Of a stretch of 8,116 bases of DNA, positions 1-6,513 are shown one piece after another. The DNA is taken from assembly GCA_018399435.1 (NCBI GenBank), contig JAGYOJ010000061.1, positions 1 to 8,116 of the forward strand, written 5' to 3'. This DNA is from Actinomycetota bacterium. GTDB taxonomy: Bacteria > Actinomycetota > Humimicrobiia > Humimicrobiales > Humimicrobiaceae. The notes under the pieces were generated by a model. That model did not search any database. It saw nothing but the letters and a program-made list of their open reading frames with translations, and was not told where the DNA came from. Numbering within the stretch: position 1 is the first letter of the stretch; every line of letters starts with the position of its first letter. The position numbers and the translations under genes were made by a program.

Positions 1-1
1 A

Positions 2-178
2 TGTATAGCTGTGGCTAAAAGGGCAAGAGAGTTGGGTGAATATCTTTCGGCTAGAAGGAATATGGAAAGGATTAATGTAGTTCCGCCGCTTGTAGATATT
101 GACTCACATGATCCTCTAGAGATAGCCTTACATGAAATTAAAGATGGGAAAGTAAATTATATAAGAGCGGGCAGATAG
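2..178 (+). CDS. rpoZ: RNA polymerase omega subunit, C-terminal part (5' end outside window)
   Basis: The reading frame is open from base 2 to a TAG at 176-178 and gives the last 58 residues of a protein whose start lies before the window. It begins CIAVAKRARELGEYL, matching the conserved helix of omega (usual form A-KRARQL). It ends with PLVDIDSHDPLEIALHEI followed by DGKV, which matches the usual tail 'KPLTIALEEIAEGKI'. Omega is a small subunit that binds the beta-prime subunit and helps RNA polymerase assemble and stay stable. The stretch 'PPLV...PLEIALHEI' resembles the actinobacterial form ('GPLV...KPLSIALREI'). The gene lies 2 nt before coaBC, a pairing known from many bacteria, often with gmk just upstream; gmk cannot be checked here. 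The piece is short, but the two conserved blocks and the neighbour make the call firm. Confidence 0.9.
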   Translation, partial: CIAVAKRARELGEYLSARRNMERINVVPPLVDIDSHDPLEIALHEIKDGKVNYIRAGR

Positions 179-180
179 AT

Positions 181-1395
181 TTGGCTGATTCACCTTTTAA
201 TGGTAAAAACATAGTGCTTGCAGTAACTGGTTCCATTGCTGCATATAAGGCATGTTATATATGCAGCAGTTTGGTTAAAAGAAGAGCTAATGTAATTCCG
301 GTCATGACTCCTAATTCACTTAACTTTATTAATCCTATTACCTTAAGCACTATTAGCGGCAATAAAGCAGTAATAGAGTCATTTAAGAACCAGAAAGATG
401 CATACCATGTTTCGCTGGCCCACAGCGCTGACCTAATTTTAATTGCGCCGGCAACTGCAAATACTATTGCAAAAATAGCTAATGGGGTTTGTGATAATTT
501 TTTAACCACAACCGTACTTGCCGCAAATTGTCCTGTAGTTATTGCCCCCGCCATGAACGAAAGCATGTATTTAAATAAATTTACCCAAAAAAATTTAGAA
601 AAATTAGCAGATGCTGGAAATTTCTTTATTCTGGGCACTAAAAAAGGAAGGCTTGCATGCGGGGAATTTGGCAGGGGAAATCTTGAAGAAGAGGTAAAAA
701 TTATTGAAAGATGTTTAGAACTTTTAAATATAAATGAAGATTTGAAAGGGAAGAAAGTATTGATATCTGCAGGCGGCACAAAGGAATACATAGATGAAGT
801 AAGATTTATATCCAATACTTCCAGCGGCAAAATGGGTTATGCTTTAGCAGAAGAAGCAGTCTTTAGGGGCGCAGATGAGGTGGTGCTGGTTACTTCCAGA
901 AAAGATTTAGCGGTCCCATATAAAGTAAAAGCTGTGCATGCCCAAAACAGCAAAGAAATGAAAGAAGAGATTTTAAAATATTTTCCCGGTTCAGATATTA
1001 CCATTATGGCAGCTGCTATTAGCGATATTGTGCCAGTTTCAAAATATCCCTACAAGTTAAAGAAAAAAAATGATATATTATCAAAATTAAAGTTTAAAAA
1101 AAGTGAAAACATCCTGGGCATGCTGGAAAAAAATAAAAAGAGTAACCAGGTTTTGATTGGTTTTGCTGCTGAAAGTGCTGGAAACATAGACAATGCATTT
1201 GAAAAAATTGAAGGCAAAAACATAGATTTTATAGTAGCCAATAATATTTCAAGGAAAGATATCGGTTTTGGCAGCGATTTTAATGAAGTGGTAATAATTG
1301 ATAAAGATAAAGGGAAGCAAAGAATTAAGAAAGCAAAAAAAAGAATAATAGCAAGAAAAATATTTTATAAAATAATTAATAATTTAATGGATTAG
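181..1395 (+). CDS. coaBC: Bifunctional phosphopantothenoylcysteine decarboxylase / phosphopantothenate-cysteine ligase
   Basis: This enzyme carries out two consecutive steps of coenzyme A synthesis in the cytoplasm: it joins cysteine to 4'-phosphopantothenate using CTP (CoaB), then decarboxylates the product to 4'-phosphopantetheine using FMN (CoaC). The 404-residue length is usual for the fusion. CoaC is roughly residues 8-185: flavin-site GSIAAYKA at 17-24, catalytic His76 in YHVSLAH, PAMN at 123-126, and the flap Cys160 in ACGEFGRG. CoaB is roughly 189-404: SAGGTKEYIDEVR then ISNTSSGKMG (Asn212 matches the key E. coli Asn210), AAAISD at 278-282, the lysine motif KLKK at 292-295, IGFAAES and IVANNIS. 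Tyr203 stands where Pro is usual (T-E-P-I-D), and AAAISD replaces the common AAVAD. The start is a TTG only 2 nt after the rpoZ stop; the preceding GAGCGGG (165-171) is a weak ribosome site. The next in-frame start, GTG at 214, would cut into the first beta strand, so TTG is preferred. Confidence 0.95.
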   Translation: MADSPFNGKNIVLAVTGSIAAYKACYICSSLVKRRANVIPVMTPNSLNFINPITLSTISGNKAVIESFKNQKDAYHVSLAHSADLILIAPATANTIAKIANGVCDNFLTTTVLAANCPVVIAPAMNESMYLNKFTQKNLEKLADAGNFFILGTKKGRLACGEFGRGNLEEEVKIIERCLELLNINEDLKGKKVLISAGGTKEYIDEVRFISNTSSGKMGYALAEEAVFRGADEVVLVTSRKDLAVPYKVKAVHAQNSKEMKEEILKYFPGSDITIMAAAISDIVPVSKYPYKLKKKNDILSKLKFKKSENILGMLEKNKKSNQVLIGFAAESAGNIDNAFEKIEGKNIDFIVANNISRKDIGFGSDFNEVVIIDKDKGKQRIKKAKKRIIARKIFYKIINNLMD

Positions 1396-1397
1396 TT

Positions 1398-1402
1398 AGG
1401 GG
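1398..1402 (+). promoter_or_regulatory. Ribosome binding site of metK
   Basis: AGGGG lies 6 nt before the metK ATG in the 13-nt gap after coaBC. It supports the ATG at 1409 as the start. The gap is far too short for a SAM riboswitch, so metK here depends on the operon promoter or on one inside coaBC. Confidence 0.6.
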
Positions 1403-1408
1403 CTCGAT

Positions 1409-2614
1409 ATGTCAAAAAAAGGTAATTATCTTTTTACTTCTGAATCAGTAACTGAAGGTCATCCAGACAAGATGGCTGACCAAATTTCGGATGCAATTCT
1501 AGATGAAATAATTGCAGAGGACCCAAATTGCAGGACTGCTATAGAAACTCTGGTAAAAACAGGGTTAGTGGTTGTTGCTGGTGAAGTTACAACAAAAACT
1601 TATGTAGAGATTCCAAATATTGTAAGGAAAACCATAAAAGAAATTGGCTACACAAGGGCAAAATATGGTTTTGATTGTGATACATGCGGGGTAATTGTTT
1701 CAATAGGGAAACAATCACAGAATATAGCCCGTGGCGTTGATAAATCTTTTGAAGCAAGGCTTGGCAATGATTTTGAAGATGAAATAGACAATCAGGGCGC
1801 GGGTGACCAGGGCATGATGTTTGGCTTTGCCTGCAATGAAACCCCGGAATATATGCCATTGCCAATTTCCCTTGCCCATAAGCTGGCCCACAGGTTATCT
1901 GAGGTTAGAAAAGCAGGAATATTGCCATACTTAAGGCCTGACGGGAAATCACAGGTTACGGTAAAATATGAGAATGATAAGCCCGTTAGTGTTGAAACCA
2001 TTGTATTATCAGCACAACATGCAAGGGATATAGATATTGATACACAGATAAAGCCTGATTTTGAGGAATTTGTGGTTAAGCCGATTATCCCCGATGAATT
2101 ATTGCACAAGGATGTAAAAATACTGGTAAACCCTACTGGTGAATTCTACATTGGTGGGCCGATGGGCGATGCGGGAGTTACAGGAAGAAAAATTATTGTA
2201 GACACTTATGGTGGATTTGCAAGGCATGGCGGGGGTTGTTTTTCAGGAAAAGATCCCTCTAAAGTTGACCGTTCTGCAACTTATGCGGCAAGGTATGTAG
2301 CAAAAAATTTAGTTGCAGCTGGCGTTGCAGATAAGCTTGAAATAGAAGTTGCTTATGCTATAGGGACATCCCATCCAGTATCCACCATGGTGGATACTTT
2401 TGGCACTGAAAAAGTGGATTTAAACAAAATTGAAAAAGCCGTAAAAGAAGTATTTGATTTAAGGCCGGGAGCAATTATAAGGGACTTGAATCTGCTTAGG
2501 CCGATATACAGAAAGACTGCAGCATACGGCCACTTTGGAAGGCATGACAGGGATTTTACCTGGGAAAAATTAGATAAAGTTGACGAGATAAAAGATATGC
2601 TTGGCTTAAAATAG
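1409..2614 (+). CDS. metK: S-adenosylmethionine synthetase (methionine adenosyltransferase)
   Basis: MetK joins methionine and ATP to make S-adenosylmethionine, releasing phosphate and pyrophosphate; the family works as a dimer or tetramer in the cytoplasm. The 401 residues match the usual length, and the protein is conserved end to end. Visible motifs are ESVTEGHPDK at 12-21 (His18 and Asp20 for ATP and metal), GAGDQG at 130-135, GGPMGDAGVTGRK at 249-261 and the phosphate loop GGGCFSGKDPSK at 274-285. The C-terminal stretch with LRPGAIIRDLNLLRPIY closely resembles actinobacterial MetK. The segment between QSQNIARGVD and GAGDQG is about 11 residues longer than in E. coli, as in Bacillus and Mycobacterium. 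Two differences stand out: the gating-loop motif, normally QSPDI, reads QSQNI at 102-106, and Cys277 replaces the Ala of GGGAFSGKD. The enzyme supplies the cofactor for RsmB, encoded downstream in the same operon. It starts 13 nt after coaBC. Confidence 0.98.
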   Translation: MSKKGNYLFTSESVTEGHPDKMADQISDAILDEIIAEDPNCRTAIETLVKTGLVVVAGEVTTKTYVEIPNIVRKTIKEIGYTRAKYGFDCDTCGVIVSIGKQSQNIARGVDKSFEARLGNDFEDEIDNQGAGDQGMMFGFACNETPEYMPLPISLAHKLAHRLSEVRKAGILPYLRPDGKSQVTVKYENDKPVSVETIVLSAQHARDIDIDTQIKPDFEEFVVKPIIPDELLHKDVKILVNPTGEFYIGGPMGDAGVTGRKIIVDTYGGFARHGGGCFSGKDPSKVDRSATYAARYVAKNLVAAGVADKLEIEVAYAIGTSHPVSTMVDTFGTEKVDLNKIEKAVKEVFDLRPGAIIRDLNLLRPIYRKTAAYGHFGRHDRDFTWEKLDKVDEIKDMLGLK

Positions 2615-2620
2615 CTTTAT

Positions 2621-5053
2621 ATGAATAAAAAAAACAAATATGCTGAAGTCATATTAGATATAGCAACATATGAAATAGACCATGCATTTGACTATATGGT
2701 GCCCCCTAAGCTAATAAAGGACGCAAGTATTGGCTGCATGGTTTTAGTTCCTTTTAAATCAAGGCTAGAAATAGGGTATATAGTTAGTTTAAAAGATAGC
2801 ACGGCTGTACCCCAAAAAAAGATAAAGCCAGTTAAAAAAATTATTAGCAAAAATCCAATTTTTGATGATAATAAATTAAAATTAATAAACTGGCTTAAAG
2901 ATTATTATATCCAGCCTGCCGGAAAAGCATTTAAGCTTTTTCTGCCTCCGGGCAGGAAATATAAAATTGTAAAGGTTTGGCATATAAAAAAAAGCGATAT
3001 TGCAGAAAAGGAGTTTAAAAAAATAGGGGCTACTGGCTTAATTAAACAGGGAAAAATATTTCCAAAAGATATAAAAAAGGATATAAGTGCAAAAGCAGAA
3101 AAGTCAATTAAAAAGCTAAGCAGGAAAAAAGCCATTGAAGCTGATTACATTTTAGATGAGCCCAAGGTTAAATTAAAATACAAAGATTTTGTTATTTTAA
3201 ATAGGAAAAGATATTTAGAGCGAAAAGATAAAATTAATTGGGAAAAAAGCTACCGGCAAAAACAAATAATAGAATATCTTTTAAAAAAGGGAAAAGTTAG
3301 AAAAGAAAATTTAATAAAAGAAACCAATTCCAGTTACAATAGTTTAAATTCATTAGTAAAGAAAAAAATTTTGATTATAAGAAGAGAAAGAGTGCATAGA
3401 AATTTTACTTACAGCCAGGACTCTTCTGTTAAAGATAAAATCATATTAAACAAGTACCAGAAGCAATGCATCCATGAAATAGAAATTGCTATAGAGGGAA
3501 AAACATCTAATTTTTTAATCCAGGGAGTAACCGGGAGCGGGAAAACTGAGGTGTATATAGAGGCTTGTAAAAAAGTTTTAAAAAAAGGCAAAAGGGCCTT
3601 AATACTTACTCCGGAAATATCTTTAACACCACAGCTGTATAAAAGATTTGAGGCCACTTTTAAGGACTTAGTTACCGTTTTTCATTCAAATATGGACAGT
3701 GCGGAAAGATATGAAAGGTGGCTCCAGATAAGGGATAATAAATACAAAATAATAATAGGCACCAGATCTGCGCTTTTTGCACCGATTAATAATTTAGGGC
3801 TAATAGTAATTGACGAAGAGCATGACCCTTCCTATAAAGAGAATTCATCTATCAGGTATAATACGCAGGATGTGGCTTTAAAGATGGGGCAATTATTGGA
3901 TATATGCATAATTTTTGGAAGCGCTACCCCTTCAGTTAAAACAAGATTTAAAGCTGAAAACGATAAGAACCTAAAAGTCCTTTTTATACCTGTAAAAGCC
4001 CAGACAAAAAATGAAATTGAAAAAGAAATTGTTGATTTAAAAAATATAGACAGGTTTAAAAATAATTTTATGATATCAAGGGCCCTTCATGCGGCTATTA
4101 GAAAAGAAATAGACAGGGGCAATAAAATCATTATTTTCCTAAATAGGCGCGGTTACAGTAATTTTATTGTTTGTAATAAATGCGGGAATGTACCCAAATG
4201 TCCCAATTGTAATCTAGCATTAAAATACCACTATGCAGGAAAGAAACTTGTTTGCCACCATTGCGGGATGGAACAGAGATTTTTTGGAAAATGCAGAAAA
4301 TGCGGAGGAGAAAATATTTTTTTAAAGGGTTTTGGCATACAAAGGGTGGAGCAGGAATTAAAGCTGAGGTTTAAGGATATTCCGATAATTAGGATGGACT
4401 CTGATGTTACTGCAAAAAGAAAGTCGCATGAAAAAATATTAAGAAGCTTTAAAGCTACTGGCCCTTCTATTTTACTGGGGACCCAAATGGTAGCAAAGGG
4501 TTTAGATATAGCAGATGTTACCCTGGTGGGTATAATAAATTGTGACCACATGCTGGAGCTGCCGGATTTTCATATGTATGAGAGGGTATATCAATTAATC
4601 CACCAGGTGTCAGGCAGAACCGGAAGGAAGAACAAAAAAGGTAAAGTTATCGTCCAAACCTATAATCCCGGCCATGCAGTTATAAAAAATTTCCTTGATG
4701 GAAATTATGATACTTTCTATAAAGAAGAATTAAAGAATAGAAAGGAATTGGAATATCCGCCTTTTTCTAATATCGTAAATATTATTGTTTCAGGGAAAAA
4801 AGAAAGCCTCGTAATTAAAGATATAAATAAATTATTTACAGAAGTAAACAAAGTAATTAAAATTGATGATAGGGTTTTGGGGCCTGCGCCTGCCCCTTTC
4901 CAAAAAATTAATAAATATTTTAGGTGGCATGTAGTGATAAAGACCAAAGATATTAATGGTATAAACAAGAAATTATCAGAAGTTGTAAAAAATTTTAAAA
5001 AATTTGAAAATAACAGGCTTATTGTTGACGTAGACCCAATCTGGGTTTTGTGA
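2621..5053 (+). CDS. priA: Primosomal protein N', replication restart DNA helicase PriA
   Basis: PriA recognises stalled or collapsed replication forks, unwinds DNA in the 3'-5' direction and starts reloading of the replicative helicase. The 810 residues are longer than E. coli PriA (732) but similar to Gram-positive forms. In order: the 3' DNA-end-binding domain (about 7-105, AEVILDIATYEIDHAFDY), a lysine-rich winged-helix region (about 106-270), then the helicase core with Walker A GVTGSGKT at 302-309, DEEH at 398-401 and GSATPS at 433-438. Eight cysteines at 518, 521, 527, 530, 545, 548, 558 and 561 form the two zinc sites. Motif V is GTQMVAKGLD at 620-629. Motif VI ends SGRTGR at 664-669 where AGRAGR is common. 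The start 6 nt after the metK stop has no clear ribosome site, but it gives the expected N-terminus and the next in-frame ATG is 25 codons further in. A run of eight A's lies at codons 3-5. All key residues are present. Confidence 0.97.
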   Translation: MNKKNKYAEVILDIATYEIDHAFDYMVPPKLIKDASIGCMVLVPFKSRLEIGYIVSLKDSTAVPQKKIKPVKKIISKNPIFDDNKLKLINWLKDYYIQPAGKAFKLFLPPGRKYKIVKVWHIKKSDIAEKEFKKIGATGLIKQGKIFPKDIKKDISAKAEKSIKKLSRKKAIEADYILDEPKVKLKYKDFVILNRKRYLERKDKINWEKSYRQKQIIEYLLKKGKVRKENLIKETNSSYNSLNSLVKKKILIIRRERVHRNFTYSQDSSVKDKIILNKYQKQCIHEIEIAIEGKTSNFLIQGVTGSGKTEVYIEACKKVLKKGKRALILTPEISLTPQLYKRFEATFKDLVTVFHSNMDSAERYERWLQIRDNKYKIIIGTRSALFAPINNLGLIVIDEEHDPSYKENSSIRYNTQDVALKMGQLLDICIIFGSATPSVKTRFKAENDKNLKVLFIPVKAQTKNEIEKEIVDLKNIDRFKNNFMISRALHAAIRKEIDRGNKIIIFLNRRGYSNFIVCNKCGNVPKCPNCNLALKYHYAGKKLVCHHCGMEQRFFGKCRKCGGENIFLKGFGIQRVEQELKLRFKDIPIIRMDSDVTAKRKSHEKILRSFKATGPSILLGTQMVAKGLDIADVTLVGIINCDHMLELPDFHMYERVYQLIHQVSGRTGRKNKKGKVIVQTYNPGHAVIKNFLDGNYDTFYKEELKNRKELEYPPFSNIVNIIVSGKKESLVIKDINKLFTEVNKVIKIDDRVLGPAPAPFQKINKYFRWHVVIKTKDINGINKKLSEVVKNFKKFENNRLIVDVDPIWVL

Positions 5054-5062
5054 CAAAGCCTT

Positions 5063-5067
5063 GAGGT
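5063..5067 (+). promoter_or_regulatory. Ribosome binding site that fixes the def start
   Basis: GAGGT lies 5 nt before ATG 5073. A longer reading from TTG at 5061 would put this site inside the coding region and add four residues not usual for the family, so the ATG is preferred. Confidence 0.75.
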
Positions 5068-5072
5068 TAATT

Positions 5073-5564
5073 ATGGCAAGAAGGAAAATTAGAACTTTTG
5101 GCGATCCGGTACTCAGGGAAAAAAGTAAAAAAATTGAAAATTTCGATGAAGGCTTATCTGCCCTTATAAAGGATATGGCTGATTCTATTAATTCAGGGTA
5201 TCAGCCTGGTGTAGGGCTGGCTGCACCACAAATAGGCATTTCAAAAAGGGCAATAATCATTAATTATGATGATGAAATAAAAGCATTCATAAACCCTGAA
5301 ATAGAAGTGCTTGACAAGAGCAAGGAAGCAGATGGGGAAGGGTGCCTGAGCGTGCCTGGAATAAGGGAAGAAGTAGACAGGTTTAAAAAAATTAGATTAA
5401 AAGCAAAAGACATTAAGGGAAATAATATTGACATGGTGGTAGAAGGGTTCCTTGCAAGAGTATTCCAGCATGAAGTTGATCACCTGGAAGGAATGTTGTT
5501 TATAGACCGCCTGGATAAAAAGAAAAAAAGAGAAGCAATAACTAAAATGCATAAGACAAGTTAG
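5073..5564 (+). CDS. def: Peptide deformylase
   Basis: Def removes the formyl group from the N-terminal methionine of new proteins at the ribosome exit, undoing the modification made by Fmt. With the ATG start it has 163 residues, normal for the family. It begins MARRKIRTFGDPVLR, the usual opening of the enzyme. All three signature motifs are present: GVGLAAPQIG at 46-55, EGCLSVPG at 89-96 with metal ligand Cys91, and QHEVDHLEG at 132-140 with metal ligands His133 and His137 and catalytic Glu134. EGCLS is the typical form of active bacterial deformylases. The C-terminus is short and lysine-rich, without the extended helix of some proteobacterial forms. The gene lies 19 nt after priA and 13 nt before fmt; the priA-def-fmt order is common. 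Its stop codon overlaps the fmt ribosome binding site, which suggests coupled translation. Confidence 0.97.
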   Translation: MARRKIRTFGDPVLREKSKKIENFDEGLSALIKDMADSINSGYQPGVGLAAPQIGISKRAIIINYDDEIKAFINPEIEVLDKSKEADGEGCLSVPGIREEVDRFKKIRLKAKDIKGNNIDMVVEGFLARVFQHEVDHLEGMLFIDRLDKKKKREAITKMHKTS

Positions 5565-5568
5565 AGGT
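5564..5568 (+). promoter_or_regulatory. Ribosome binding site of fmt, overlapping the def stop codon
   Basis: GAGGT begins with the last base of the def TAG and lies 9 nt before the TTG start of fmt. It supports the unusual TTG start. The overlap means ribosomes finishing def end on the fmt loading site. Confidence 0.65.
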
Positions 5569-5577
5569 TTGGTTTAA

Positions 5578-6513
5578 TTGAATATAATATTTTTAGGAGC
5601 TTCTAATTTTTCGGTTCCTTTTTTAAAATCTTTATACAATTCAAAGCATAAAATATCTGCTGTTATAACCCTCCCTGATAGAAAGAAAGGAAGAGGCAAG
5701 AAAAAATTGCCTACCCCTGTAAAAAAAATCTCTAGAGAATTGGGCTTGAAAATGTTTGAGACTGTGGATATGGGAAAAGATTTAATTAATTATCTAAAGG
5801 GATTAGAATTTGGCTATACAGTAGTTGCTTCTTTTGGAATAATTTTGCCTAATGAGTTTTTAAATATTAAGCCAGGGAAAAATATAAATGTACATCCTTC
5901 CCTTCTTCCAAAATATAGGGGGCCTACACCAATGGCATCAGCTTTGCTCAATGGAGAAAAACTAACCGGCATTAGCATTATGAAAATAACAGAGAAAATG
6001 GATACCGGCCCCATATATTCACAGCTTAAATTTAGAATAAGCAAAAAAGACAATAAGGATAGCCTGGAAAAAAAAGTTATTAGACTAGGGTGCAATCTTT
6101 TATTGGATACATTAACTTTAATAGAGGAGGGCAAGCTAAAACCTTTTGCCCAAGACGGATCCAAGGCAAGTTATACCCAGATGATAAATAAAAAGGACTT
6201 AAGGATTGATTGGAGCCTGGATGCGGAAAAAATTAATAATAAAATAAGGGCATTTAGCTATAAGCCAGGCTGTTTTACTTTTTTAGGGAAAAGAAGAATA
6301 AAAATTTTAGAAGCTGAAGTTAAAAATAAAAATATGGCGGCGGGTGAAGGCGGCTTAATTTTAAAAGCAAGCAAAAGGGAAGGGCTGGAGGTTGCTTGTG
6401 GAAATTCTACCTCACTTCTCATTAAGTTAGTACAGCCTTCAGGCAAAAAAATGATGGCCTATAAAGACTTTTTGAATGGTTATCCATTAAAAGCTGGTGA
6501 AAAGTTTGGATAA
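5578..6513 (+). CDS. fmt: Methionyl-tRNA formyltransferase
   Basis: Fmt transfers a formyl group from 10-formyltetrahydrofolate to the methionine on initiator tRNA, marking it for translation initiation. The 311 residues are the usual length. The N-terminal Rossmann-type domain (about 1-190) carries NVHPSLLPKYRG with catalytic Asn104 and His106, and MDTGPI with catalytic Asp142, together the N-H-D triad of the family. The region around residues 34-46 (DRKKGRGKKKLPTPVK) corresponds to the loop that contacts the tRNA acceptor arm. The C-terminal tRNA-binding domain (about 205-311) shows IDW, IRAFSYKPGCFT and the closing QPSGKKMM...FLNGYP block. The start is TTG, giving MNIIFLGASNFSVPFL, which aligns with the usual MRIVFMGTPDFAVP; no ATG start is available there. 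The last 17 bases overlap rsmB in another frame. Confidence 0.97.
   Translation: MNIIFLGASNFSVPFLKSLYNSKHKISAVITLPDRKKGRGKKKLPTPVKKISRELGLKMFETVDMGKDLINYLKGLEFGYTVVASFGIILPNEFLNIKPGKNINVHPSLLPKYRGPTPMASALLNGEKLTGISIMKITEKMDTGPIYSQLKFRISKKDNKDSLEKKVIRLGCNLLLDTLTLIEEGKLKPFAQDGSKASYTQMINKKDLRIDWSLDAEKINNKIRAFSYKPGCFTFLGKRRIKILEAEVKNKNMAAGEGGLILKASKREGLEVACGNSTSLLIKLVQPSGKKMMAYKDFLNGYPLKAGEKFG

Noticed and set aside
255..830. 191-codon open frame on the minus strand opposite coaBC
   Set aside because: It is antisense to a strongly conserved gene, shows no recognisable domain, and is explained by the codon use of coaBC.
1073..1080. A8 runs in coaBC (1073-1080), priA (2986-2993) and rsmB (6823-6830) as programmed frameshift sites
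   Set aside because: Each frame continues intact through conserved sequence, and such runs are expected in AT-rich, lysine-rich genes.
1396..1408. SAM riboswitch before metK
   Set aside because: Only 13 nt separate coaBC and metK, which cannot hold one.
1587..2109. Two minus-strand open frames opposite metK
   Set aside because: They overlap each other and the highly conserved metK, and their translations resemble no family I know.
5061..5072. TTG 5061 as the def start
   Set aside because: It would place the GAGGT ribosome site inside the gene; ATG 5073 is well spaced from that site and gives the usual N-terminus.
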